Program-made: the position numbers and the translations under genes
The notes under the pieces: generated by a model
Databases searched by the model: none
The model's input: the letters and a program-made list of their open reading frames with translations, nothing else
Told to the model about the DNA's origin: nothing
In this document: piece by piece, positions 11,826 to 23,578 of the stretch
Layout: the number at the start of each line of letters is the position of its first letter
Position numbering within the stretch: the first letter of the stretch is position 1
DNA from: Lolium rigidum
Lineage: Eukaryota; Streptophyta; Magnoliopsida; Poales; Poaceae
Assembly: GCF_022539505.1 (NCBI RefSeq)
Contig: NW_025901059.1
Span: forward strand, 1 to 64,000
Reading direction: 5' to 3'
Length of the DNA: 64,000 bases

Positions 11826-12250
11826 CACTGGCAGTTCTAGGAAACAGGACGAGGAGAGATGGGAATTTGGGAAAGTAACGCTGCACTTTATGGGAGGATG
11901 ACGATTGACGTTCACGCTCGACATTACGGCGCGGTCGTGGGCTTCACCAGACAGACTGAGGAGAAAAGGGAAACAGGGCACAGAACTGCCGATGAAGGGC
12001 ACCGGGCCAGCCGAACTGCCGAAGAGAGAACAAGCTGGGCCGCGCGATCCTAATCAGCCCGACTCACGGGAAAACGTCTAACTCAATCTGTGGAGTAGCC
12101 GCCCGGTAAAATTGGACAGCCCATTATTACGACTTGACGACGCAAACTGACGCAAAAGACGATTCGGTAACTTCGCAAGATCTGGACCATCTAACACCAT
12201 GATCGAACGGTGCAGAGCTCTAAATCGCTGTAAGAGCCCCTAGCTAGACC

Positions 12251-13594
12251 CATTTTACTGTTAACTAATAAAGAAAGCACTTCTTGGGAGATAACCCATG
12301 TGTTTATTTTACTACAGTAATTTTGTTTTTTATTTTGAGTCTTGGAAGTTGTTACTATTGTAACAACCTCTCCTTATCTTAGTTTTGTGCATTGTTGTGC
12401 CAAGCAAAGTCTTTGATAGTAAGGTTCATACCAGATTTGGATTACTGCGCAGAAACAGATTTCTTGCTGTCACGAATCTGGGCCTAATTCTCTGTAGGTA
12501 ACTCAGAAAATTATGCCAATTTACGTGAGTGATCCTCAGATATGTACGCAACTTTCATTCAATTTGAGCATTTTCATTTGAGCAAGTCTCGGTGCCTCAA
12601 TAAAATTCGTCTTTACTGGATCGTTCTGTTTTGACAGATTCTGCCTTTTATTTCGCATTGCTTCTTTTGCTATGTTGGATGGTTTTCTTTGTTCCATTAC
12701 CTTCCAGTAGCTTTGGGCAATGTCCAGAAGTGTTAAGAATGATTGTGTCACCTCTGAACATGTGAGTTTTTGATTACGCACTAACCCTCTAATGAGTTTG
12801 TTTCGAGTTTGGTGTGGAGGAAGTTTTCAAGGGTCAAGAGAGGAGGATGATATACTATGATCAAGAAGAGTGAAGAGTCTAAGCTTGGGGATGCCCCCGT
12901 GGTTCATCCGTGCATATTTCAAGAAGACTCAAGCATCTAAGCTTGGGGATGCCCAAGGCATCCCCTTCTTCATCGACAACTTATCGAGTCACTTCTCTTG
13001 AAACTATATTTTTATTCGGTCACATCTTATGTACTTTACTTGGAGCGTACGTGTGATTTTATTTTCGTTTTGTTATTTTCATTCTCTGAATAAATTCATG
13101 CTTGTGTGGGAGAGAGACACGCTCCGCTGGTTCATATGAACACTTGTGTTCTTCGCTTTATCTTTTAGTATTCATGGCGAAGGTTGAAACTGCTTCGTTA
13201 ATTGTTATATGGTTGGAAACGGGAAATGCTACATGTGGTAATTGATAAAATGTCTTGGATAATTTGATACTTGGCAATTGTTGTGCTCATGTTTAAGCTC
13301 TTGCATCATATACTTTGCACCCATTAATGAAGAAATACATAGAGCTTGCTAAAATTTGGTTTGCATAATTGGTCTCTCTAAGGTCTAGATAATTTCTAGT
13401 AAAGAGTTTGAACAACAAAGAAGACGGTGTAGAGTCTTATAATGTTTACAATATGTCTTTTATGCGAGTTTTGCTGCACCGGTTCATCCTTGTGTTTGTT
13501 TCAAATAACTTTGCTAGCCTAAGCCCTGTATCGAGAGGGAATACTTCTCATGCATCCAAAATTCTTGAGCCAACCACTATGCCATTTGTGTCCA
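12251..13594 (+). other. 3' noncoding block of E1, left part
   Basis: No credible ORF. The block is shared with E3 (about 32640-33965, same strand) and E2 (about 16540-17790, minus). It holds two copies of the polypurine-like AAGCTTGGGGATGC (near 12887 and 12940). The second merges into a hairpin. E2 interrupts the block at 13594. Confidence 0.8.
12945..12965 (+). other. conserved hairpin fused to an internal polypurine-like motif
   Basis: Arms GGGGATGCC and GGCATCCCC enclose a CAA loop, giving a perfect 9-bp stem. It is identical in E3 (33317-33337) and slightly changed in E2 (17169-17189). Confidence 0.8.
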
Positions 13595-15293
13595 TGATGT
13601 CTACGGGAGCTTCTATTCTTGTAGACAGTGTTGGGCCTCCAAGAGCAGAGGTTTGTAGAACAGCAGCAAGTTTCCCTTAAGTGGATACCCAAGGTTTATC
13701 GAACTCAGGGAGGAAGAGGTCAAAGATATCCCTCTCATGCAACCCCGCAACCACAAAGCAAGAAGTCTCTTGTGTCCCCAACACACCTAATAGGTGCACT
13801 AGTTCGGCGAAGAGATAGTGAAATACGGGTGGTATGAATAAGTAGTAGCAACGGCACCGAAGTGCTTTGCCCGGGACGATAAACAAGCGGTAGTAACGCA
13901 GCAAGTAGTAACGCAGAGTAGTAACGCAGTAAAACAGTAAACAAGCAGCGATAGCGGTATTTAGGAACAAGGCCTAGGGATTACACTTTCACTAGTGGAC
14001 ACTCTCAACATTGATCACATAACAGAATAGATAAATGCATACTCTACACTTTTGTTGGATGATGAACACATTGCGTAGGATTACACGAACCCTCAATGCC
14101 GGAGTTAACAAGCTCCACAATAATGCTCATATTTTAGTAACCTTTAGTGTAAGATAGATCAACGAGACTAAACCAAGTACTAGCATAGCATGCACACTCG
14201 TCACCTTCATGCATATGTAGGAGGAATAGATCACATCAATATTATCATAGCAATAGTTAACTTCGCAATCTACAAGAGATCATGATCATAGCATAAACCA
14301 AGTACTAACACGGTGCACACATCGTCACCTTTGCACACGTGCAGGAGGAATAAAACTACTTTAATAACACATCACTAGAGTAGCACATAGATAAATTGTG
14401 ATACAAACACATTGCAATCATAAAGAGATATAAATAAGCACCTCACTATGCCATTCAACAGAGTGAATAAGTATTCGTGAAATATGGCCTAAGAGACCCA
14501 CACGGTGCACACACTCGTCACCTTTACACACGTGGGACAAGGAGTCTCCGGAGATCACATAAGTAAAACTCACTTGACTAGCATAATGACATCTAGATTA
14601 CAAGCATCATCATATGAATCTCAATCATGTAAGGCAGCTCATGAGATTATTGTATTGAAGCACATAGGAGAGAGATGAACCACATAGCTACCGGTACAGC
14701 CCCGAGCCTCGATGGAGAACTACTCCTCCTCATGGGAGCAGCAGCGGTGATGAAGATGGCGGTGGAGATGGCAGCGGTGTCGATGGAGAAGCCTTCCGGG
14801 GCACTTCCCCGCTCCGGCGGGTGCCGGAACGAGACTCTGTCCCCCGGATCTTGGCTTCGCGATGGCGGCGGCTCTGGAAGGTTTCGTGGTTTTCGTCGAA
14901 CGCCCCGAGGTTTTTAGGTCGGGGGCTTTATATAGGCGGAGAGGCGGCGCAGGAGGGCTTACGGGGGGCCCACACCCTAGGGGCGCGCCCCCTCGCCGCG
15001 CCGGGGTGTGGTGTGGTGGCCCCGCCCCTTCTCTGGCGGTTCTCGTGTGTTCGGATGCTTCCGGGTAAAATAGGAACCCGGGCGTTGATTTCGTCCGATT
15101 CCGAGAATATTTCGTTACTAGGATTTCGAAACCAAAAACAACGAGAAAACATGAACTGGCACTTCGGCATCTTGTTAATAGGTTAGTTCCGGAAAATGCA
15201 CGAATATGACATAAAGTGTGCATATAACATGTAGATAACATCAATAATGTGGCATGGAACACAAGAAATTATCGATACGTTGGAGACGTATCA
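13595..15293 (-). repeat. 3' LTR of E2
   Basis: The LTR is 1699 bp and reads TGATGTCTACGGG...GAGACGTATCA on the plus strand. It is followed by GCATCCCCAAGCTTAG, the complement of the polypurine-like motif. An inverted TATA box lies at 14927-14934. Confidence 0.93.
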
Positions 15294-17827
15294 GCATCCC
15301 CAAGCTTAGTTCTGCTCGTCCGGCGAGGTAAAACGATAACACGGATAATTTCGGAGTGACATGCCATCATAAACTTGATCATACTATTTGTAAAGCATAT
15401 GTAGTGAATGCAGCGATCAAAACAATGTGTATGACATGAGTAAACAAGTGAATCATAAAGCAAAGACTTTTCATGAATAGCACTTCAAGACAAGCATCAA
15501 TAAGTCTTGCATAAGAGTTAACTCATAAAGTAATAATTCAAAGTAAAGGTATTGAAGCAACACAAAAGAAGATTAAGTTTCAGCGGTTGCTTTCAACTTG
15601 TAACATGTATATCTCATGGATATTGTCAACATAGAGTAATATAATAAGTGCAATAAGCAAGTATGTAGGAATCAATGCACAGTTCACACAAGTGTTTGCT
15701 TCTTGAGGTGGAGAGAAATAGGTGAACTGACTCAACATTGAAAGTAAAAGAATGGTCCTCATAGAGGAAAAGCATCGATTGCTATATTTGTGCTAGAGCT
15801 TTGATTTTAAAAACATGAAACAATTTTGTCAACGGTAGTAATAAAGCATATGCATCATGTAAATTATATCTTATAAGTTGCAAGCCTCATGCATAGTGTA
15901 CCAATAGTGCCCGCACCTTGTCCTAATTAGCTTGGACTACCTGGATTATCACCGCAATACATATGCTTTAACCAAGTTTCACAAGGGGTACCTCTATGCC
16001 GCTCGTACAAAGGTCTAAGGAGAAAGCTCGCATTTGGATTTCTCGCTTTTGATTATTCTCAACTTAGACATCCATACCGGGACAACATAGACAACAGATA
16101 ATGGACTCCCCTTTTAATGCTTTAAGCATTTGATAATAATTAATTCTTTTCTCATTAGAGATTTGAGGATGTTTGTCCAAAACTGAAACTTCCACCATGG
16201 ATCATGGCTTTAGTTAGTGGCCCAATGTTCTTCTCTCACAATATGCATGCTCAAACCATTCAACTCAGTGTAGATCGCCCTTACTTCAGACAAGACGAAC
16301 ATGCATAGCAACTCACATGAAATTCAACAGTGAGTTGATGGCGTTCCCCTGTGAACATGGTTATCGCACAACAAGCAACTTAATAAGAGATAAAGTGCAT
16401 AATTACATATTCAATACCACAATAGTTTTTAAGCTATTTGTCCCATGAGCTATATATTGCAAAGGTGAATGATGGAATTTTAAAGGCAGCACTCAAGCAA
16501 TTTACTTTGGAATGGCGGGAAAATACCATGTAGTATAGGTAGGTATGGTGGACACAAATGGCATAGTGGTTGGCTCAAGTATTTTGGATGCATGAGAAGT
16601 ATTCCCTCTCGATACAAGGTTTAGGCTAGCAAGGCTTATTTGAAACAAACACAAGGATGAACCGGTGCAGCAAAACTCACATAAAAGACATATTGTAAAC
16701 ATTATAAGACTCTACACCGTCTTCCTTGTTGTTCAAAACTCAATACTAGAAATTATCTAGACTTTAGAGAGACCAATTATGCAAACCAAATTTTAGCATG
16801 CTCTATGTATTCTTCACTAATAGGTGCAAAGTATATGATGCAAGAGCTTAAACATGAGCACAACAATTGCCAAGTATCACATTACCCAAGACATTATAGC
16901 AATTACTACATGTATCATTTTCCAATTCCAACCATATAACAATTTAACGAAGAGGAAACTTCGCCATGAATATTATGAGCTAAGAACACATGTGTTCATA
17001 TGAACCAGACGGAGCGTGTCTCTCTCCCACACAAGCATGATGTAATCCAATTTATTCAAACAAAAACAAAAACAAAAGCACACGGACGCTCCAAGTAAAG
17101 CACATAAGATGTGACCGAATAAAAATATAGTTTCAAGAGAAGGAACCTGATAATTTATCGATGAAGAAGGGGATGCATTGGGCATCCCCAAGCTTAGACG
17201 CTTGAGTCTTCTTGATATAGTATATCATCCTCCTCTCTTGACCCTTGAAAACTTCCTCCACACCAAACTCGAAACAACTCATTAGAGGGTTAGTGGACAA
17301 TAAAAATTAACATGTTCAGAGGTGACACAATCATTCTTAACACTTCTGGACATTGCATAAAGCTACTGGACATTAATGGATCAAAGAAATTCATCCAACA
17401 TAGCAAAAGAGGCAATGCGAAATAAAAGGCAGAATCTGTCAAAACAGAACAGTCCGTAAAGATGGATTTTATTAGGCCACCATACTTGCTCAAACGAAAA
17501 TGCTCAAATTGAATGAAAGTTGCGTACATATCTGAGGATCATGCTCGTAAATTGGCGTAATTTTCTGAGTTACCTACAGAGAATTAGACCCAGATTCGTG
17601 ACAGCAAAGAAATCTGTTTCTGCGCAGTAATCCAAATCTAGTACTTACTTTACTATCAAAGACTTTACTTGGCACAACAAAACACAAAACTAAGAAAAGG
17701 AGAGGTTGCTACAGTAGTAAACAACTTCCAAGACACAAATATAAAACAAAGTACTGTAGCAAAATAACACATGGGTTATCTCCCAAGAAGTTCTTTCTTT
17801 TTAGCCATTAAGATGGGCTCAGCAGTT
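15294..17827 (-). other. 3' noncoding block of E2
   Basis: No credible gene. On the minus strand this matches the E1 and E3 noncoding blocks, including the internal polypurine-like hairpin (17169-17189) and the ACTACTGTAGCAACCTCTCC-like stretch near 17700. It retains the middle part that has been replaced in E1 (20500-21050). Confidence 0.8.
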
Positions 17828-18566
17828 TTAATGATGCACTCGCAAGAAATAGTATTTGAAGCAAAAGAGAGCATCAAGAGGCAAATTCAAAACACATTTA
17901 AGTCTAACATGCTTCCTATGCATAGGAATCTTGTAAATAAACAAGTTCATGAAGAGCAAAGTAACAAGCATAGGAAGATAAAACAAGTGTAGCTTCAAAA
18001 ATTTCAGCACATAGAGAGGCATTTTAGTAACATGAAAATTTCTACAACCATATTTTCCTCTCTCATAATAACTTTCAGTAGCAACATGAGCAAACTCAAC
18101 AATATAACTATCACATAAAGCATTCTTATCATGAGTCTCATGCATAAAATTATTACTCTCCACATAAGCATAATCAATTTTATTAGTTGTAGTGGGAGCA
18201 AATTCAACAAAGTAGCTATCATTATTATTCTCATAAAGTGTAGGAGGCATAGTATAATCACAACAAAATTTACTCTCCATAGTAGGTTGTACCAAAAGAC
18301 CACTATCATTATAATCATCACATATGGGAGGCAAAGTATCATCAAAGAAAATTTTCTCCTCAATGCTTGGGGGACTAAAAAGATCATGAAAACCAGCTTC
18401 CCCAAGCTTAGAACTTTCTATATCATTATCAACAATGGTGTTCAAAGCGTTCATACTAATATTACTACCGACGATGCAAATAAGATTTCATAGGTTTTTT
18501 AATTTTCGCATCAAACAATCCATGTTTTAAATCAGGAAATAGAATAAGAAGCTCACTCTTGTACAT
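17828..18566 (-). pseudogene. E2 copy of the unknown ORF, frameshifted near its N-terminus
   Basis: This is a homologue of the E1 ORF at 7987-8691. It shares the YDDYNDSGLLV block, the ESYYERGKYGCRNFHVTK block and the hydrophobic C-terminal stretch. The ATG at 18564-18566 aligns with the E1 start. A one-base shift near 18470 separates the first ~35 codons from the main frame, which then stays open for about 208 codons to 17828. No enzymatic motif is visible. Whether the shift is real or a consensus error cannot be told here. Confidence 0.7.
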
Positions 18567-18701
18567 TATGCCAACTAGTGTAAACAAGAAACAACAAGAT
18601 GCAATTGCAGGATCTAAAGGAAATAGCTTTGAGCACACACACAACGGCGCCGGAAAAATACTTTACCTGGGACCGTAGTATGAGTGCCTTTTTACCTTTC
18701 C

Positions 18702-18718
18702 TCCCCGCAACGGCGCCA
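18702..18718 (-). promoter_or_regulatory. primer binding site of E2 (one base short)
   Basis: On the minus strand this reads TGGCGCCGTTGCGGGGA, one C shorter than the E1 and E4 sites. It sits 11 bases from the LTR end. Confidence 0.85.
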
Positions 18719-18729
18719 GTAAAAGTGCT

Positions 18730-20436
18730 TGATGTCTACGGGAGCTTCTATTCTTGTAGACAGTGTTGGGCCTCCAAGAGCGGAGGTTTGTAGAACAGCA
18801 GCAAGTTTCCCTTAAGTGGATACCCAAGGTTTATCGAACTCAGGGAGGAAGAGGTCAAAGATATCCCTCTCATGCAACCACTGCAACCACAAAGCAAGAA
18901 GTCTCTTGTGTCCCCAACACACCTAATAGGTGCACTAGTTCGGCGAAGAGATAGTGAAATACAGGTGGTATGAATAAGTAGTAGCAACGGCACCGAAGTG
19001 CTTTGCCCGGGACGATAAACAAGCGGTAGTAACGCAGCGGTAGTAACGCGATAGTAGTAACGCAGATAAAACGATGAAACAAGCAGCGATAGCGATATTT
19101 AGGAACAAGGCCTAGGGATTACACTTTCACTAGTGGACACTCTCAACATTGATCACATAACAGAATAGATAAATGCATACTCTACACTTTTGTTGGATGA
19201 TGAACACATTGCGTAGGATTACACGAACCCTCAATGCCGGAGTTAACAAGCTCCACAATAATGCTCATATTTTAGTAACCTTTAGTGTAAGATAGATCAA
19301 CAGACTAAACCAAGTACTAGCATAGCATGCACACTCGTCACCTTCATGCATATGTAGGAGGAATAGATCACATCAATATTATCATAGCAATAGTTAACTT
19401 CGCAATCTACAAGAGATCATGATCATAGCATAAACCAAGTACTAACACGGTGCACACACTCTGTCACCTTTGCACACGTGCGGGAGGAATAAAACTACTT
19501 TAATAACACATCACTAGAGTAGCACATAGATAAATTGTGATACAAACACATTGCAATCATAAAGAGATATAAATAAGCACCTCACTATGCCATTCAACGG
19601 TGAATAAGTATTCCGTGAAATATGGCCTAAGAGACCCACACGTGCACACACTTGTCACCTTTACACACGTGGGACAAGGAGTCTCCGGAGATCACATAAG
19701 TAAAACTCACTTGACTAGCATAATGACATCTAGATTACAAGCATCATCATATGAATCTCAATCATGTAAGGCAGCTCATGAGATTATTGTATTGAAGCAC
19801 ATAGGAGAGAGATGAACCACATAGCTACCGGTACAACCCCGAGCCTCGATGGAGAACTACTCCCTCCTCATGGGAGCAGCAGCGGTGATGAAGATGGCGG
19901 TGGAGATGGCAGCGGTGTCGATGGAGAAGCCTTCCGGGGCACTTCCCGCTCCGGCAGGGTGCCGGAACGAGACTCCTGTCCCCGGATCTTGGCTTCGCGA
20001 TGGCGGCGGCTGCGGAAGGTTTCGTGGTTTTCGTCGAACGCCCCGAGGTTTTTAGGTCGGGGGCTTTATATAGGCGGAGAGGCGGCGCAGGAGGGCTTCG
20101 GGGGGCCCACACCCTAGGGGGCGCGCCCCCTTGGCCGCGCCGGGGTGTGGTGTGGTGGCCCTGCCCCCTTCTCTCGGCGGTTCTCGTGTGTTACTGGATG
20201 CTTCCGGGTAAAATAGGAACACGGGCGTTGATTTCGTCCGATTCCGAGAATATTTCGTTACTAGGATTTCGAAACCAAAAACAGCGAGAAAACGTGAACT
20301 GGCACTTCGGCATCTTGTTAATAGGTTAGTTCCAGAAAATGCACGAATATGACATAAAGTGTGCATATAACATGTAGATAACATCAATAATGTGGCATGG
20401 AACACAAGAAATTATCGATACGTTGGAGACGTATCA
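18730..20436 (-). repeat. 5' LTR of E2
   Basis: The LTR is 1707 bp and nearly identical to 13595-15293, with an inverted TATA box at 20065-20072. Many differences from its partner are one- or two-base changes at CTG/CAG-related sites, for example CTG at 15034 against CTCG at 20174. Confidence 0.93.
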
Positions 20437-21567
20437 GTCCACCATACCTACCTACTACATGGTATTTCTCCGCCATTCCAAAGTAAATTGCTTGAGTGCT
20501 ACATTTAAATAATTCAAAATTTATCACCTCTGATTTGTGTCAATGTTTTATAGCTCATGAGGAAGTATGTGGTGTTTTATCTTTCGATCTTGTCATTTAC
20601 TTCGACAGACTTTCACAATGGACTAGTGGCTTCATCCGCTTATCCAATAATTTTGCAAAAAGAGCTGGCAATGGGGTTCCCGGCCCGATTAATTAACTTA
20701 CATTAATAATTCTCTTCACATGTTTTGCTCTGATTCATCTGTAAGCAACTTAATTTTGCAAATAGACACTCCTTCATGGTATGTGATTGTTGGAAGGCAC
20801 CCGAGGATTCGGTTAGCCATGGCTTGTGTAAGCAAAAGGTTGGGAGGAGTGTCATCCATAAATAATGAAACTAAAGTACATGTGTAAACAAAAGAGAAGA
20901 GGATGATCTACCTCGCTTGGTAGAGATAACGTCCTTCATGGGAGCCGCTCTTGAAAGTCTGGTTGATAAGGTAGTTAGAGTGCCCACTACCATTCGTTGA
21001 CAACAACAAACACCTCTCAAAACTTTACTTTTATGCTCTCTTTATGTTTTCAAAAACCAAAGCTCTAGCACAAATATAGCAATCAATGCTTCCCTCTGCG
21101 AAGGGCCTTTCTTTTACTTTTATGTTGAGTCGGTTCACCTATCTCTCTCCACCTCAAGAAGCAAACACTTGTGTGAACTGTGCATTGATTCCTACATACT
21201 TGCATATTGCACTTGTTATATTACTTTGCATTGACAATATCCATGAGATATACATGTTATAAGTTGAAAGCAACCGCTGAAACTTAATCTTCCTTTGTGT
21301 TGCTTCAATACCTTTACTTTGATTTATTGCTTTATGAGTTAACTCTTATGCAAGACTTATTGATGCTTGTCTTGAAAGTACTATTCATGAAAAGTCTTTG
21401 CTTTATGATTCAGTTGTTTACTCATGTCATTACCATTGTTTTGATCGCTGCATTCATTACATATGTTTACAATAGTATGATCAAGGTTATGATGGCATGT
21501 CACTCCAGAAATTATCTTTGTTATCGTTTACCTGCTCGGGACGAGCGAGAACTAAGCTTGGGGATGC
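20437..21567 (+). other. 3' noncoding block of E1, right part, with polypurine motif
   Basis: It resumes after the duplicated GTCCA target and ends with AAGCTTGGGGATGC (21554-21567) abutting the 3' LTR. The first ~70 bp and the last ~500 bp match E3 (33965-35224). The middle (about 20510-21030) is different sequence, so this part has been replaced. No gene is seen. Confidence 0.75.
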
Positions 21568-23289
21568 TGATACGTCTCCGACGTATCGATAATTCTTTAT
21601 GTTCCATGCCACATTATTGATGATATCTACATGTTTTATGCATACTTTATGTCATATTTATGCGTTTTCCGGAACTAACCTATTGACGAGATGCCGAAGG
21701 GCCAGTTCTTTGTTTTCGCTGTTTTTGGTTTCAGAAATCCTAGTAAGGAAATATTCTCGGAATTGGACGAAATCAACGCCCAGAGTCTTAGAATTGGACG
21801 AAGCTTCCAGAACACTCGAGAGCCGTCAGAGGGGAGCCCTGGGGGCCCCACACGCCACCCTGGCGCGGCCAAGGGGGGGCCCGCGCCCCCCTGTTGTGTC
21901 GTCGCCTCGTCGACCCTCCGACTCCGCCTCTTCGCCTATATAAAGGTCCCTGACCTAAAACACGATACGAAAAAAGCCACGGTACGAGAAACCTTCCAGA
22001 GCCGCCGCCATCGCGAAGCCAAGATCCGGGGGACAGGAGTCTCGTTCCGGCACGCCGCCGGGACGGGGAAGTGCCCCGGAAGGCTCCTCCATCGACACCA
22101 CCGCCATCTTCATCAACGCTGCCTGTCTCCCATGAGGAGGGAGTAGTTCTCCATCGAGGCTAAGGGCTGTACTAGGTAGCTATGTGGTTCATCTCTCTCC
22201 TATGTACTTCAATACAATAATCTCATGAGCTGCCTTACATGATTGAGATTCATATGATGATGCTTGTAATCTAGATGTCATTGTGCTAGTCAAGTGGATT
22301 TTACTTATGTGATCTCCGGAGACTCCTTGTCCCACGTGTGTAAAGGTGACGAGTGTGTGCACCGTGTGGGTCTCTTAGGCTATATTTCACGAGAATACTT
22401 ATTCACCGTTATGAATGGCATAGTGAAGTTCTTATTTATATCTCTTTATGATTGCAATGTGTTTTGTATCACAATTTATCTGCGTGCTACTCTAGTGATG
22501 TTATTAAAGTAGTTTATTCCTCCCTGCACGGTGTAATGGTGACAGTGTGTGCATCGTGTAGTACTTGGCGTAGGCTATGATTGTGATCTCTTGTAGATTA
22601 TGAAGTTAACTATTGCTATGATGGTATTGATGTGATCTATGCCTCCTTTCGTAGTGTGAAGGTGACGAGTGTGCATGCTATGTTAGTACTTGGTTTGGTT
22701 ATGTTGATCTGTTATGCACTCTAAGGTTATTTAAATATGAACATTGAATATTGTGGAGCTTGTTAACTCCGGCATTGAGGGTTCGTGTAATCCTACACGA
22801 GTTAGTGGTGTTCATCATCCAACAAGAGGGTGTAGAGTCTAGCATCTATCTATTTATTCTGTTATGTGATCAATGTTGAGAGTGTCCACTAGTTAAAGTA
22901 TGATCCCCGAGGCCTTGTTCCTAAATATCGCTATCGTCTGCTTGTTTACTTGTTTTACTCGCATCTTTACTTCCTGCAATATTAATACCATCAACCGCAC
23001 GCCAACGACTTTTACAGCGCCGTTACTACTTGCTCATATTTATTCATACCACATGTATTTCACTATCTCTTCGCCGAACTAGTGCACCTATTAGGTGTGT
23101 TGGGGACACAAGAGACTTCTTGCTTTGTGGTTGCAGGGTTGCATGAGATGGATATCTTTGACCTCTTCCTCCCTGAGTTCGATAAACCTTGGGTGATCCA
23201 CTTATAAGGGAAACTTGCTGCTGTTCTACAAACCTCTGCTCTTGGAGGCCCAACACTGTCTACAAGAATAGAAGCACCCGTAGACATCA
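21568..23289 (+). repeat. 3' LTR of E1
   Basis: The LTR is 1722 bp, from TGATACGTCTCCGACGTATC to CCCGTAGACATCA, and is followed by the duplicated target GTGGA. A TATA box lies at 21937-21944. Confidence 0.93.
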
Positions 23290-23294
23290 GTGGA

Positions 23295-23578
23295 TAGCAG
23301 GATGTCTACGATAACTAGGACTACCTCCCGACGTCAAGCATTGCGTGTGGAACACATGGACCACTACTACATATCTTCCGCTAAGTGGTGTGTATTTGAT
23401 CTTTAGATCAATTGTTGTATTAAGAATGGATCATGTGATCCTTTTATGTAAGACTATTATAGTTTGTAATGAAAGATGTGCTGTGATATGAACTTATTAT
23501 GTCTCGCAAGAACAATCTTCCTGGGATTGCGATGTACGACATAATAGGCATCTGGAATTTAAAATCCGGGTGTTGACA
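23295..23578 (+). repeat. 3' LTR of the chromovirus, right part
   Basis: This continues the LTR interrupted at 6042 and ends GGGTGTTGACA, giving TG...CA ends for the whole LTR. Directly after it the minus-strand RT of another element begins, which places the chromovirus insertion inside that RT. Confidence 0.85.

Larger units (their letters stand above)
8818..12243. mobile_element. unclassified 3.4-kb insertion in E1 (Helitron-like 3' end)
   Basis: In E2 the ORF end runs directly into the AAGAAAG...CTTCTTGGGAG noncoding block. In E1 the two are separated by foreign, AT-rich DNA. The insertion is flanked by a 7-bp direct repeat, CTAGACC (8811-8817 and 12244-12250). No terminal inverted repeats are visible. 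The right end has a short hairpin (GCTCT at 12217, AGAGC at 12233) followed closely by CTAG, as Helitron 3' ends do. A TC start and an A/T target are not seen, so the class is open. Inside are a complete Stowaway MITE and an exon-like segment with a good splice donor. Confidence 0.55.
13595..20436 (-). mobile_element. E2: non-autonomous Ty3-type LTR retrotransposon nested in E1
   Basis: Two direct LTRs (13595-15293 and 18730-20436) bound an inverted element. The target GTCCA is duplicated (13590-13594 and 20437-20441). The target is E1's 3' noncoding block. The polypurine-like motif lies beside the left LTR and the primer site beside the right LTR, so transcription runs right to left. The only long frame is the unknown ORF (17828-18566). 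It is 6842 bp long and carries no polymerase genes. Confidence 0.94.
6043..23289 (+). mobile_element. E1: non-autonomous Ty3-type LTR retrotransposon, with nested insertions
   Basis: Two direct LTRs (6043-7754 and 21568-23289) with TGAT...ATCA ends bound the element. The target GTGGA is present on both sides. A tRNA-Asp primer site follows the left LTR and a polypurine-like AAGCTTGGGGATGC precedes the right LTR. The internal region has a short ORF of unknown function and long noncoding sequence, but no reverse transcriptase, RNase H or integrase. It is interrupted by a 3.4-kb insertion (8818-12243) and by E2 (13595-20436). It must depend on enzymes from another element, presumably an Athila-like one judging by the primer site and scaffold. 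Confidence 0.92.

Noticed and set aside
14720..15262. Open frames of 120-180 aa in the inverted LTRs (also near 20052-20405, 6074-6427, 21599-21943)
   Set aside because: They fall in the GC-rich promoter-leader part of LTRs, recur in every LTR copy in either orientation, and show no protein pattern.
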